From Myxococcaceae bacterium (GTDB lineage: Bacteria > Myxococcota > Myxococcia > Myxococcales > Myxococcaceae), in assembly GCA_016793095.1 (NCBI GenBank), contig JAEUJQ010000061.1, forward strand, positions 62,001 to 126,000: 64,000 nt of DNA, in the 5' to 3' direction. Under the pieces are notes generated by a model. That model did no database searches. It saw only the letters and a program-made list of their open reading frames with translations, and had not been told where the DNA came from. The translations under genes and the position numbers were made by a program. Shown here one piece after another: positions 25,793-35,718 of this stretch. Position 1 is the first letter of the stretch. Each line of letters opens with the position of its first letter.

Positions 25793-26785
25793 TCAGGGCG
25801 TCACCTCGACCTCGCCGCACACGCCGTTCAGGTTGCCACACGCGCGCGCGCGCCCGGGCCCGTAGACGAAGAGCAGAAACTGGTTGGTCGGGTGGTTGTC
25901 GCAGTTCCCCGGCCCCTGCGGCCCGCAGCGCTCGCCGTTGAACGTCCACGTCGGCCCGACGCGACCCGTGTCCCGGGCGCGCCCGACGATCGCCTCGTTG
26001 CAGGGCTCCACGTCTGGGTGGCCCTCGGGCCGGGGCGGACAACACGAGCGCCCGTCCGTGAAGCCGATGCGTGAGCAGTACGTGCGGTCGCAGACCTTCG
26101 GCGTCGAGTCGAGCGTGATCCGCGTCGGCCCGCGAATGTGCACCACCGCCGCCATCTGGTCGAGCCGAGGGGGCGCCGGCGCGAGGCACTGGCCGGTGGC
26201 GCGCGCCGCGTCCACCACGATCGGCACCCGCAGCCGGTCGCCGAACCAGCAGACGTGCTCCTGCACGAGCTGCCACTCGGTCTCGTAGACGCCCGCGTCC
26301 TCAGGCGCGCGCAGGTCGAACGTCCACGTGTGCGTGGCGCCCGGCGGCACCTCGGCGCGCTCGAGCTCGACCCGCGAGTTCGCCGCGAAGGGATCGGCGT
26401 TCGACGGGCTGCCGAGGCGGTGCTCGGCGCGGCGCGACCACGGTCGGGCGCCTGTGTTCTGCGTGGTGACGCTCACCTCGACGGCCATGCGCGCCTCGAT
26501 GCGCGGCGGGATCGAGAACGACACGATGCGCGCGTCGGCGTCGGGGCAGGCTGGCGAAGGCTCTCCTCGGGTGACGAAGCCCGGGCCCGCGTCAGGCTGC
26601 ATGGCCGGAGCCCCCGCGTCGGCAGCCACCCCCGCATCGCCCTGCCCTGCGTCGGCTCCGGCGTCCACCACCACGAGGCCCGCGTCCGCCGTCACGCCTC
26701 CGACGGGCGCTGCTGGCGCGTCGGGCCGACCACAGCCGGGCAGCAGCGTGAGCAGCAGCAGCAGGAGCGAGCGCACGACGCCCAC
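25793..26785 (-). CDS. Lipoprotein with NBR1-like Ig domain
   Basis: The 330-residue protein has a lipobox (LLPGC) at residues 14-18, then a linker rich in DAG repeats (about 30-67) typical of Myxococcota surface lipoproteins. Residues about 90-190 look like an NBR1-type immunoglobulin domain (SVTTQNTGARPWSR, then DAGVYETEWQLVQ with the tryptophan pattern). The C-terminal part has ten or so cysteines, including SCCPP, suggesting disulphides. Its exact role is unknown. It ends two bases beyond the TerB-like gene on the other strand. Confidence 0.78.
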   Translation of the reverse strand: MGVVRSLLLLLLTLLPGCGRPDAPAAPVGGVTADAGLVVVDAGADAGQGDAGVAADAGAPAMQPDAGPGFVTRGEPSPACPDADARIVSFSIPPRIEARMAVEVSVTTQNTGARPWSRRAEHRLGSPSNADPFAANSRVELERAEVPPGATHTWTFDLRAPEDAGVYETEWQLVQEHVCWFGDRLRVPIVVDAARATGQCLAPAPPRLDQMAAVVHIRGPTRITLDSTPKVCDRTYCSRIGFTDGRSCCPPRPEGHPDVEPCNEAIVGRARDTGRVGPTWTFNGERCGPQGPGNCDNHPTNQFLLFVYGPGRARACGNLNGVCGEVEVTP

Positions 26786-26915
26786 ACCAGCAACCCACGC
26801 GCCAACGAGCAGCGCCGTGCCCCTGCCAGCTTGCGCGGTGCGGCTGGAGCGTCGGCCGGCCGCTGTTGTCCCGGCCGCTACACCCTCGAGTGCACGGTCG
26901 CGCTACAAGGTGTCC

Positions 26916-27392
26916 ATGACGCTCTCTCTGACCGCGCTGATCGTCCTGTCCGCCACCCCGACGTACGAGCTCGACGGCCACACCCTCAAGGTGCCCACGC
27001 CCATCGTCTTCGAGACGGGCAAGGCGACGCTGGCGCCAGAGAGCGACGCGGCGATCGAGTTCGTCAAGCGCTACCTCGACGACAAGCCGTCGATCTCCAC
27101 GCTCAGGGTCGAGGTGCACAGCGACGAGCAGGCAGACGAGAAGGCCGCGCAGACGCTGTCGGAGGCGCGCGCTGCCGCGGTGGTGAACGCGCTCACGAAG
27201 AAGGGCGCCGATTGCCGCCGCCTCATCGCCGTCGGCTTCGGCAGCTCGAAGCCTGTCGCGCCCAACGACACGCCCGAGAACCGCGCTCGCAACCGCCGCA
27301 CCGCGTTCGTCAACGCCGCGCTCCGCAACCGGCTCATCGGCGGAATGCCGCTCGACGGCGGAGGCGTGGCGGCCCCGACGCCCTGTCCCTGA
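26916..27392 (+). CDS. Small OmpA-domain exported protein
   Basis: The 158-residue protein begins at ATG 26916 with a short hydrophobic signal (MTLSLTALIVLSATPT). The remainder is an OmpA/MotB-like peptidoglycan-binding domain: IVFETGKATLAPES at the start, VEVHSDEQ in place of the usual VEGHTD, LSEARAAAVVNAL helix and the DTPENRARNRRTAF terminal motif. The binding arginine is kept while the aspartate site is modified. A periplasmic peptidoglycan anchor is likely. It is convergent with the Nudix gene, with no gap between stops. Confidence 0.85.
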   Translation: MTLSLTALIVLSATPTYELDGHTLKVPTPIVFETGKATLAPESDAAIEFVKRYLDDKPSISTLRVEVHSDEQADEKAAQTLSEARAAAVVNALTKKGADCRRLIAVGFGSSKPVAPNDTPENRARNRRTAFVNAALRNRLIGGMPLDGGGVAAPTPCP

Positions 27393-28061
27393 TCACCGCT
27401 GCGACGCGAGGAAGCGATTGAGGGCCAGCTCGGTCTTCGCGTCCTGGATCTCTCCGGCGGCGAAGGCGGCGTGCAGCGACTCGAGGCTGCGCCACGTCAG
27501 CCGCCCACCCTCCTCGAGCGGGCTGCCGTCTCCAGCCGGCGCCTGCGCCTCGAGGCCCGTCACCTCGACGTGCGTGAGGAAGATCTTCTCGCTGATGATG
27601 CCTGGCGCGACGAAGAACGGGTTCCCGAGGTGCTTCACGGCGTCGACCTCGACCCGCAGCCCGGCCTCCTCGAGGACCTCCTCGGCGGCGCGCGCGCGAA
27701 TTGCCCGCTCGCCAGAGTCCGACGGCTCGAGCAGCCCTGCGACGATCTCCTCGCAGAAGAGCCAGTCTTTCAGGTCGGGCACCACCGGCGTCTTCTGCGC
27801 GCGGAAGTACGCCGCAGGCCGCAGGTTCTGCCTCGTCAGGAACTCGAGGCCTGCCTCGCCCCGCCGCCACACCAGCACCGCCACGGCGTCGAGCTTGGGC
27901 CGATCGACGACGTCGATGCGGTAGACGGCGGAGTGCGTACCGTCGCTGCGCAGGTTCCGGGCCCGGAGCCGGCGGATCTGCAGGAACCCCTCGTCACACC
28001 TCGCGGTTGACGAGAAGTCCTCGACGATCTCGATGGCGGTGACTGGGGTGATCGCGCTCAC
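27393..28061 (-). CDS. Nudix hydrolase
   Basis: A 222-residue protein is read from GTG 28061, chosen because AAAGG lies 8 nt upstream; an ATG at 28094 would add 11 residues. The Nudix box is GLLEPSDSGERAIRA followed by AAEEVLEEAGL, with the usual arginine of the REUxEExGU core replaced by glutamate. The N-terminal part (AVYRIDVVDRPKLDAVAVLV) resembles ADP-ribose/sugar-nucleotide pyrophosphatases. It probably hydrolyses a nucleoside diphosphate derivative; substrate not known. Confidence 0.85.
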   Translation of the reverse strand: MSAITPVTAIEIVEDFSSTARCDEGFLQIRRLRARNLRSDGTHSAVYRIDVVDRPKLDAVAVLVWRRGEAGLEFLTRQNLRPAAYFRAQKTPVVPDLKDWLFCEEIVAGLLEPSDSGERAIRARAAEEVLEEAGLRVEVDAVKHLGNPFFVAPGIISEKIFLTHVEVTGLEAQAPAGDGSPLEEGGRLTWRSLESLHAAFAAGEIQDAKTELALNRFLASQR

Positions 28062-28135
28062 AGACACGCCTTTACCAGACCGGGCCCGTTGCATACGGTG
28101 CCCCGCGCGTCCCGACGGCCCCGAACGACCCCCCC

Positions 28136-30559
28136 ATGCGCTTCCTCCGCTGCCTCGCTTTCCTCGCCCTGGGCCTGTTGCACGGGTCCTGCCTGCCCGT
28201 CGTGGAGGGGCGCGATCTCGATCTCGCCGGCCAGCAGGTCCGCCTGACGATCCTCCACACGTCGGACCTGCACTCGCGCCTGCTGCCGTACGACTTCCGC
28301 CCGCTGCGCACCGATGTCGATCTCGGCCTCATCCCCGAAGCCGGGCCCTTCGGTGGCGCGGCGCGCATGGCGGCGATCCTCAAGCGCGAACGCACGAAGG
28401 CTGATCGGGTGCTGCACCTCGACTCCGGTGACAGCTTCCAGGGCGCGCCCATCTTCAACCTCAACTCCGGCGAGGTGGAGTACAGGTTCCTCTCGCTCGC
28501 CGGCCTCGACGCCGCCGTCATCGGCAACCACGAGTTCGACTCGGGCGCCTTCAGCTTCACGAAGCAGGCGAAGGAGGCGGCGAAGTTCCCCGTGCTCGTC
28601 GCGAACTACGAATGGGAGGACTACCGCAGCCCCGTGGCCAACGGCCCCTCGAACACCACGGCGCTCTACACCCAGCCGTACACCATCAGAAACGTCGGCG
28701 GCCTGCGCGTCGCGGTGATCGGGCTCGGCAACATCGGCTCGCTCAACTCCATCGTCGAGCAGGGCAACTCGCTGCAGGCCATTCCCCTCGAGCAGAACGA
28801 GGTGGTGCGCGGCTACGTCGAGTTCCTGCGACCGGCGGTCGATCTCATCATGATCACCAGCCACGCGGGGCTCACCGAGGATCAGGATCTGGTCGAGGGC
28901 TACGAGGCCTTCTACGAGTGGGGCATCGCGAAGAAGTTCGTGCACCGCGCCAGCTGGCCGTGGAGGCTGGTCGAGGCGTTCGGCGCGACCGACACGAACG
29001 GCGAGCCCACGAGTGACTCCGTGATCGTCCGCGTCCAGATCCCCGGCGTCGAGGGCATCGACGCCATCGTCGGCGGGCACCTGCACATCGTGCTGAACCC
29101 GCCGCAGCTGCTGCGCGACCCGAACGGGCGCCGCGTCATCTTGAGCCACGGCGGCGCGTTCTCGAAGTACGTCAATCGCCTCGACCTCGTCATCCAGATG
29201 CCGCCGCGCCTGAGCGACCCCACCGAGGGCGGCGAGATCCTCTCGCACGACTTCAAGGTGTTCCCGATCGACTCGGTCTGGTGCTCCGAGGCCCTCCACC
29301 AGCTCTACCGCGAGCAGTTCTGGGCGCCGGGCTCGTTCATCCGTGATCCGCGCGTGCTGGCCGGCATCGAGGAGTGCAAGGCGCAGGAGGACAAGGACAC
29401 CGCGCAGCTGCTGCTGAGCTACATCACCGATCTCGACGCCCGCATCGCGTTGACGACGCTCTTCGCCTTCGCGCCCACCGACATCGCCCGCCGCAACAAC
29501 TCCACCGGCGGTGACAGCCCGCTCGGCAACATGACCTCGGACTCCATGCGCAAGCGCCGTGGCATCGAGGCCGAGGTCGCGATCACGAACTCGCTGGGTA
29601 TTCGCGACAACCTGTACGCCGGCCCGGTGAGCATCGAGTCGATGTTCAACGTGTTCCCGTTCGAGAACACCATCAACGTCATGTTCCTCTCGGGCCGCGA
29701 GATGCAGGAGCTCTTCGACTTCATCACCGAGCGCTCCACCAGCCGTGGCTGCGTGAGCCAGGCCCAGGTGTCGGGCGCCCGCTTCACGATGGACTGCGCG
29801 CAGGCCCAGCTCAACCAGGTGCGGCTGCCGTGCGACCCCAACGGCGACGCCTCGGAGTGCCCCAACGACGGCCGCACCGGCGGACGCCTGCCCTGGCAAT
29901 GCCTCGCCGATGCGCAGACCGGCTCTGGGCGCTGCTGGTCGAGCCCCGCGACCAACCTCACCATCAACGGCGCGCCGGTGCAGCTCAACGAGAGCTACCG
30001 GATCGCGGTGAACGACTACATCGCGCGCGGCGGCTCCGGCTTCCTCGTGCTCAAGCGCAACACCACCCGCGTCGAGTCGGGCATCCCGCTGCGCGACTCG
30101 CTCATCGGCTTCATGCAGACGTTCTGCACGTGCGACGATCTGCTCGCGGCGAAGACGGACACCTTCGGCAACCTCATCGGCGCGAACCAACAGCCCTGCG
30201 GCACCCGCTCGGCGACCGAGCCCAGCCGGTGGGAAGTGGACCCCGTGCAGCTCACCTTCTGCCAGCAGGCGAAGGACTACGCGGACAAGCTCAAGGCCGG
30301 CGCCCCCGGGTGCACCTGCCTCGACGCGTTTCGTGGCAACGACGCGCAGTGCGGCTCTGCGAAGGACGTGGCCGCGCAGTGCCAGCGCGACCTGCCGCCC
30401 GGGCCGTACACCGGCAAGTGCAACTGCCGCGACGCGCTCGCGGGCGATCCCATCTGCGGTTCCGTCACGCGGGCCGCGCAGAGCTTCTGCGAGAACCCGA
30501 CGCGCATCCCCATCGCCACCGGCGTCGAAGACGGCCGCATCTCGCGGAGGGTGAAGTGA
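28136..30559 (+). CDS. 5'-nucleotidase/metallophosphatase family lipoprotein with Cys-rich tail
   Basis: The 807-residue lipoprotein (LLHGSC lipobox near residue 19) has the metallophosphatase core of UshA-type 5'-nucleotidases: LHTSDLHSR (DxH), LDSGDSFQG, GNHEFD, SHAG and GGHLHI, then a C-terminal substrate-binding domain with NNSTGGDSPLGNMTSD and NDYIARGGSGF. The final 150 residues are an unusual cysteine-rich extension (CTCDD, CTCLDAF, CNCRDALAGDPIC). It would hydrolyse nucleotides outside the inner membrane and release phosphate or nucleosides. Its stop overlaps the next gene as GTGA, so the two are coupled. Confidence 0.92.
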   Translation: MRFLRCLAFLALGLLHGSCLPVVEGRDLDLAGQQVRLTILHTSDLHSRLLPYDFRPLRTDVDLGLIPEAGPFGGAARMAAILKRERTKADRVLHLDSGDSFQGAPIFNLNSGEVEYRFLSLAGLDAAVIGNHEFDSGAFSFTKQAKEAAKFPVLVANYEWEDYRSPVANGPSNTTALYTQPYTIRNVGGLRVAVIGLGNIGSLNSIVEQGNSLQAIPLEQNEVVRGYVEFLRPAVDLIMITSHAGLTEDQDLVEGYEAFYEWGIAKKFVHRASWPWRLVEAFGATDTNGEPTSDSVIVRVQIPGVEGIDAIVGGHLHIVLNPPQLLRDPNGRRVILSHGGAFSKYVNRLDLVIQMPPRLSDPTEGGEILSHDFKVFPIDSVWCSEALHQLYREQFWAPGSFIRDPRVLAGIEECKAQEDKDTAQLLLSYITDLDARIALTTLFAFAPTDIARRNNSTGGDSPLGNMTSDSMRKRRGIEAEVAITNSLGIRDNLYAGPVSIESMFNVFPFENTINVMFLSGREMQELFDFITERSTSRGCVSQAQVSGARFTMDCAQAQLNQVRLPCDPNGDASECPNDGRTGGRLPWQCLADAQTGSGRCWSSPATNLTINGAPVQLNESYRIAVNDYIARGGSGFLVLKRNTTRVESGIPLRDSLIGFMQTFCTCDDLLAAKTDTFGNLIGANQQPCGTRSATEPSRWEVDPVQLTFCQQAKDYADKLKAGAPGCTCLDAFRGNDAQCGSAKDVAAQCQRDLPPGPYTGKCNCRDALAGDPICGSVTRAAQSFCENPTRIPIATGVEDGRISRRVK

Positions 30560-33500
30560 GCCGGCGGCTCCTCGCGCTGGCGGCCCTCGGCCTCGCGGCC
30601 TGCCCGAACATCGCTCCGCCGCCGCGCAGCGAGGTGGCGTCGTTCGAGGTCGGCGTCGAGGGGGTCTTCACGTCGTCCGGTGGCCAGCGGCGCCCGCTCG
30701 ACGTGGTCGCGACCTGCGCAGCCCGCTACGACGGCGGGCAGGCCGCCGTGCCCACCGCCGCTCGTGGCAAGGAGGGCTGCCGCTACGTCATCCCGCGCGG
30801 CGCCGTCGAGATCGACTACGTCGGCCGCGCGCTGAACGCCGAGGGGAACACCGTCGAGTCGTTCTCGGGGCCCGTCTCGGTGCGCGTCATCCCCGGCGAC
30901 TTCGCCGACCCGGTCGAGTGGACGAGCGCGGTCGCCGGCGCCGCGCACGTCGCGTCGATCCGCACCGACGGCACCCTGTGGACGTGGGGCGCGAACTCGA
31001 GCGGCCAGCTCGGCGACGGCTCCAACACGCCGCAGCTCACCCCCCTGCCCGTCGCGCCTGAAGGTCGGTGGCAGGCCCTCGCCGCCGGCTCGTCGTTCAC
31101 GGCTGGCATTCGCAGCGACGGCTCGCTCTGGGCCTTCGGGACGATCAACGGCCAGCTGAGCGCCGACACCGACTTCACGGCCGTGGCCGCGGGCGCTGGC
31201 CACCTGCTGGCGCTCAAGCGCGACGGGACCCTCTGGGCGACAGGCCAGAACGAGTCGGGGCAGCTCGGCGACGGCACCACCTCGCCCCGCGCGTCGTTGG
31301 TCCTCATCGGCGGCGGACCTTTCAAGGCGATCTCGGCAGGTGCTCGCCACTCCCTGGCGGTGCACACCGATGGAACGCTCTGGGCGTGGGGCTCGAACGA
31401 CGAAGGCCAGCTCGCGTTGATGGCGAGCGGCACCACGACCCCGACGCAGGCCGACGCGAACCCGGTGTGGCGCGCGGTCTCGGCTGGCCACGGGCACTCG
31501 CTGGCCATCCGCACCGATGGGACGCTCTGGGCCTGGGGCCGCAACGATCAGGCGCAGCTGGGGCTCGGTTCGATCGCGCCGGCGCGGGTGCCGACACGCG
31601 TGGGCACGCTGAACGGCTGGGAGAGCGTCGCAGCGGGCTTCACCCACTCGCTGGGCCTCAGACAGCCCGGCGTGCTCTACAGCTGGGGCCGCAACGCCGA
31701 GGGCGAGCTCGGTGACGGCACCGTCACCCAGCGCACCACCCCGCAGCCGGTCGGGCAGGCGAGCGATTGGGCGCAGGTGTCGGCGGGTGACGCCTTCTCG
31801 GTCGCCGTGCGCGACGACGGGGCCGCGTTCACCTGGGGCCGCAATCTGTCTGGTCAGCTCGGCTACCCGCTGCCGCTGCTCCGCGACGGAGGCGTCGACC
31901 CCTTCCGCCGCAGCGCCGGCCGCGTGCGCACCGCGGGGTATGAGAACCGGTGGCGCGAGGCGGTGGCTGGCGTCGTGCGCGGCGTCACCCGCGTCACGCA
32001 CCAGTACGGGCAGGCGCGGCTGTGGCTCGAGAACGCTCCGCCGAAGCAGCTCTTCGACGGCGGCGCCCTCATCGCCCCCGATCGGCTGCCGCCCGCCGAC
32101 ACGACCTTCTCGTTCGCCGTGGGCAGCTCGCCCATCGTCTGGTTCGAGGAGCAGACGCTCGCCACGCTGAACACGCCCGACACCCTGGACAACCGCTCCT
32201 CCCCCTTCGTCGGAGAGTTCGTGCGCGTGGGGACGCCGCCGGAGATGGGCGAGGTGCTGCGGCAGACCTGCCCCGACGATCCTGAGCGGAACGGTCAACC
32301 CATGGCGATGGTGGTGACGGGCGTCGAGCCGACCGGCTTCTACGTGTCGGACATCACCGCCTGTCGTCAGCGCGAGCTGCTTCAGGCCGGCGGGCTGCGC
32401 GTGCGCACCCCCGAGCCGCCCGAGCCCTGTGTGGTGGGGCTGTCCGACGGCGGGCTCGCCAACATCGAGGACGTCCCCGGCGCGCGTGACGGAGGCTGCG
32501 CGATCTCGAAGGGGCGGTGCACCCGGCGATCGGAGTGCCTCAGCTACGCCCCCGGCACCTTCGCGAACCTCTTCGTCTTCAACTTCTCGTTCCCTGAGGG
32601 GCTCAACGAGGGCGACCTGCTGTTCAGCCTGTCGGGCGCGGTGCAGGAGTTCACCTCGACGACGCAGATGACGTTCCCCGCGTGGACGATCGCCGAGCGC
32701 GTGCGCCTGCTGCCTCCCAGCCAGTGGAACAAGTGGCTCAACCTGGTGCCGCCCGTCGAGGTGAACTACCGCACCTGCGGCAGCGACAACGTCTTCTCAC
32801 CCTTCATCACCGACGCGCTCTGCGGGCAGTCTTCGACGAACCTCAAGCTCGAGAGCCTCGAGGCCGCGCTGGTGAAGCTGCGGGGCGTGAAGTTCCCCGA
32901 TCGGTTCGTCAGCTGTGACTTCGACGCCAACGGCTCGGTGCCCTTCTTCTGCAACCGCACCGATCTGGATCCGATGGGCAACTCGGTGCGCTCGTGGGGC
33001 AACTGCGACTTCGACACGCCCCCCGCGCCAGAGGCCGAGAACGATCGCCTCGAGCGCGTCTGCACGCAGAACTGCACCCTGGGGCGCGGGCCGAACGCCG
33101 AGACCGTGTGCGCCGAAGAGTCCACCTTCATCGGCTTCGGCCAGTACTCCGTCGAGCTGGCGCCGCCCGGGCCAGCGTGGGCGAACCTCGACGACTCGAG
33201 CCCCGCGCGGATCGCGACCGCCAACGTGACGCTGGCCATGGCGGATGGCGGCGTCGTCGCCATGCCTGGCCGGGTGAGCGGGCTGTACCTGCCCGTCGAG
33301 AGCGGCTTCGAGGCCGGCACGTGGGTCGCCGCGGTGTGCGACGTGCCGGTGCGCTGGAAGGCTGGCGAGCCCGGCGTCGTCCCGACCGACGCCGACCCCC
33401 TGCTCGAGGCGCGCACCGTGCTGAAGACGCGCATGCCGGTGAGCGCGCCGATGATGCCCATCCAGGACACGTTGAGCTTCCTGCCGACGACCGCGTCGGG

Positions 33501-33786
33501 CCGCTGCTACGCGTCGATCAACCCGCGCATGCGGTTCAACCTGGACACGAAAGACGCGATCCCCGAGCTGAACCCCGACTGCCGCAGCGACGACCCCGAC
33601 CCCGAGGTCGCGCGGCAGTGCCGGTTCACGAAGGGCGCCACGTACGACGTCATCGGGCACCTCAAGCAGGTGCAGCCGGCGCGGCCGAGGTGGATCGTGC
33701 TTCCCCGTGCCCCCGACGACGTGTGCTGCTACCCGGGGCCGGGCCTCGAGTGCCCGAGGCCGCTGCAGGCGTGCCCGGCGAAGTGA
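30556..33786 (+). CDS. RCC1-repeat lipoprotein
   Basis: The 1076-residue protein begins at GTG 30556, which overlaps the previous stop, and has a lipobox (LGLAAC). About seven RCC1-type repeats lie between residues about 130 and 440, for example WTWGANSSGQLGDG, WAWGRNDQAQLGLG and YSWGRNAEGELGDG, enough for a seven-bladed beta propeller. The remaining 600 residues are Cys-containing beta-rich segments with no motif I recognise. RCC1-repeat surface proteins are frequent in myxobacteria, with unknown ligands. Probably outer-membrane-attached. Confidence 0.88.
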   Translation: MSRRLLALAALGLAACPNIAPPPRSEVASFEVGVEGVFTSSGGQRRPLDVVATCAARYDGGQAAVPTAARGKEGCRYVIPRGAVEIDYVGRALNAEGNTVESFSGPVSVRVIPGDFADPVEWTSAVAGAAHVASIRTDGTLWTWGANSSGQLGDGSNTPQLTPLPVAPEGRWQALAAGSSFTAGIRSDGSLWAFGTINGQLSADTDFTAVAAGAGHLLALKRDGTLWATGQNESGQLGDGTTSPRASLVLIGGGPFKAISAGARHSLAVHTDGTLWAWGSNDEGQLALMASGTTTPTQADANPVWRAVSAGHGHSLAIRTDGTLWAWGRNDQAQLGLGSIAPARVPTRVGTLNGWESVAAGFTHSLGLRQPGVLYSWGRNAEGELGDGTVTQRTTPQPVGQASDWAQVSAGDAFSVAVRDDGAAFTWGRNLSGQLGYPLPLLRDGGVDPFRRSAGRVRTAGYENRWREAVAGVVRGVTRVTHQYGQARLWLENAPPKQLFDGGALIAPDRLPPADTTFSFAVGSSPIVWFEEQTLATLNTPDTLDNRSSPFVGEFVRVGTPPEMGEVLRQTCPDDPERNGQPMAMVVTGVEPTGFYVSDITACRQRELLQAGGLRVRTPEPPEPCVVGLSDGGLANIEDVPGARDGGCAISKGRCTRRSECLSYAPGTFANLFVFNFSFPEGLNEGDLLFSLSGAVQEFTSTTQMTFPAWTIAERVRLLPPSQWNKWLNLVPPVEVNYRTCGSDNVFSPFITDALCGQSSTNLKLESLEAALVKLRGVKFPDRFVSCDFDANGSVPFFCNRTDLDPMGNSVRSWGNCDFDTPPAPEAENDRLERVCTQNCTLGRGPNAETVCAEESTFIGFGQYSVELAPPGPAWANLDDSSPARIATANVTLAMADGGVVAMPGRVSGLYLPVESGFEAGTWVAAVCDVPVRWKAGEPGVVPTDADPLLEARTVLKTRMPVSAPMMPIQDTLSFLPTTASGRCYASINPRMRFNLDTKDAIPELNPDCRSDDPDPEVARQCRFTKGATYDVIGHLKQVQPARPRWIVLPRAPDDVCCYPGPGLECPRPLQACPAK

Positions 33787-33845
33787 TGTGAGTTGAGAGC
33801 GCAGTGTGGGCGCGCCGGTCTTCGGCGTGCGGGAGAGGAGAGGTC

Positions 33846-35408
33846 GTGAGAGCTGCAACCATCTGGTCGTTGGCCCTGTCCGTGTCGAGCGCCGCCTGGG
33901 CCGGCGACTTCATCGACACGCGCGTGACGTTCGCCTTCGCGCACGACAACGTCTTCGTGCGGCCCGGCGAGACGACGCCCAACAGCCCGGGCGTCGGCTT
34001 CGGCGCCTCGCGGCAGAACACGCAGTTCTTCGACAACTTCAACACCCGCTTCTCGGGCTTCGAGACGCTGTCGAACCTGACGCTCTACAAGAAGGCCTTC
34101 AGCTTCTTCGAGGGCTTCGAGGGCGAGGCCGCGCTGTCGGTGCTGCTGCTCACGCAGCCGAACGGGCAGATCACGCTCTTCGACAACTCCAGCTACATCA
34201 AGCTCAACTTCAAGCCGCTCGGCTGGGGCGCGCGCGAGGACATCTCGCTCACGGGCTTCCCGGTGTCGTCCGACCGCTTCCGCCTCGGGTACAACTGGCG
34301 CGTGACGTGGGGCGGCGACTCGGCCTTCACGTACCAGCAGGGCTCGGGCCTGTCGGCCACTGGACGACCCAGCGCGGCGCCAGGGGGCAAGCTGCAGGTG
34401 ACGAAGGACTGGGGCTACGCCTTCGTGGGCCTCAAGACGGGCCTGCTCCTCAACAACCTGCTCAACGTGCAGGAGCGCGTGTACGGCTACCTCGGCGGCG
34501 CGGGCATCGATCTGTACAAGGGCGAGAAGCGGTCGCTGCGCTTCGAGGTGAACGGTGGGTATTTCAACCGGGGCATCGCGCCGTCGCTGGCGCTGCAGGG
34601 CGTCCGCGCGCCGATCAACTCCCTCGGGGGCTCGGCCCGGCTCTCGTTCCAGCAGGGCGCCGAGATCCAGCAGTCCATCGACATTCGGCTCTACAAGAAC
34701 GACCCCGACGTCCTCGCGCGGTTCTTCCGGCCCGAGACCTACCCCGGCGGGTTCTCGATCACCGCCGAGCTCGAGGGCTCGGTGCTCGCGCAGACGCTGA
34801 TCGACCCCGATCGCTTCGCGGCGACGAAGCCGCAGCTCGCCGGCGCCCTGGCCCTCAACACGCGGGCGAAGATCGACTTCTGGCGCATCACGCTGCTGGG
34901 CCTCATGCGAACGCTGTCGTTCATCCAGTTCGACGTGCCCGGCTTCCCGCCCTTCTTCGACTTCTCGAGGGGCAGCACGGTGAACCCGGAGACGTGGTTT
35001 GCCCTCGGCGTCGATCGCTACTTCCCGCGCATTCACTCGACCTTCGGCCTCATCGGCGGCCTGCAGTTCCCCGCGTCGCTGACGGCCCCACGCTTCGACT
35101 TCGGCGGCAACGCACCGCCTCCGGGGCTCACCGGCCCGCGGGTGGTGGTGGTGCGCGACGTGAACCTCTTCAACATCCTGCCGTCGCAGGACGCGAACGG
35201 GAACCCGGTCGCGGTGCTGCCGATCATCTCGGTGAAGGGCACCTACCGGCTCGACCTCTCCGAGTACTTCGCGATCATCGGCGAGGTCTTCTACACGCGG
35301 GACGACAACCGGGTGACGTTCCGCGACTCGACGGCGAGCATCTCGCAGCCCACCTTCGAGCAGCCGAACCAGCTGGGCTTCAACGCGGTGATGCAGGCGC
35401 GCTTCTGA
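33846..35408 (+). CDS. Outer-membrane beta-barrel protein
   Basis: The 520-residue protein starts at GTG 33846 behind a strong GGAGAGGAGAGG site; the ATG at 33804 lacks one. The signal peptide is VRAATIWSLALSVSSAAWA. The mature protein shows alternating strands throughout (LYKKAFSFFEGFEGEAALSV, FRLGYNWRVTWGG) and ends NAVMQARF, whose terminal phenylalanine fits a BAM-inserted barrel. It follows the RCC1 lipoprotein by 59 nt and probably completes one operon. Ligand or transport function unknown. Confidence 0.82.
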   Translation: MRAATIWSLALSVSSAAWAGDFIDTRVTFAFAHDNVFVRPGETTPNSPGVGFGASRQNTQFFDNFNTRFSGFETLSNLTLYKKAFSFFEGFEGEAALSVLLLTQPNGQITLFDNSSYIKLNFKPLGWGAREDISLTGFPVSSDRFRLGYNWRVTWGGDSAFTYQQGSGLSATGRPSAAPGGKLQVTKDWGYAFVGLKTGLLLNNLLNVQERVYGYLGGAGIDLYKGEKRSLRFEVNGGYFNRGIAPSLALQGVRAPINSLGGSARLSFQQGAEIQQSIDIRLYKNDPDVLARFFRPETYPGGFSITAELEGSVLAQTLIDPDRFAATKPQLAGALALNTRAKIDFWRITLLGLMRTLSFIQFDVPGFPPFFDFSRGSTVNPETWFALGVDRYFPRIHSTFGLIGGLQFPASLTAPRFDFGGNAPPPGLTGPRVVVVRDVNLFNILPSQDANGNPVAVLPIISVKGTYRLDLSEYFAIIGEVFYTRDDNRVTFRDSTASISQPTFEQPNQLGFNAVMQARF

Positions 35409-35718
35409 GCGGGGCAGCGCTGCGCTCCGAGCTGGCCTGACACCTCAACCGGGGAGCGGCGGGGCTCGGGCACCCGGGCGCCTGCCCGTCCTCGGCAGCA
35501 CCACGACCGCGAGGCGGCGTGTACCAGCACCGCTTGCCGGCGCGTTTGAGGCACACCGACACGCTCATCGGCGACAGCGCCGCGAGCAGCCGCGGCACGC
35601 CTGGGCACCCGCTCGCGTCGTTCCCGCGCCCGTCCCCTGGCTGGCGCCTGGACGAGTGGAGGCTTCCATCGACGAGCGCGCGCTCACAGCCACTGGAGCA
35701 CGTTGAATCCAGCGCGGT
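35409..35718. other. 310-nt intergenic stretch between convergent genes
   Basis: No supported gene is seen. It separates the barrel gene (plus) from ccoG (minus). A hairpin with arms CGGGCA and TGCCCG lies at 35467-35488, with no T run. A minus-strand 72-codon frame (35380-35598) contains LSPMSV, the same six residues as the end of CcoG; the shared 18-bp sequence lies at 35560-35577 and 35728-35745. Confidence 0.6.

Noticed and set aside
35380-35598. A 72-codon minus-strand frame between the barrel gene and ccoG
   Set aside because: No ribosome binding site or family match; it shares only a short sequence with the end of ccoG.
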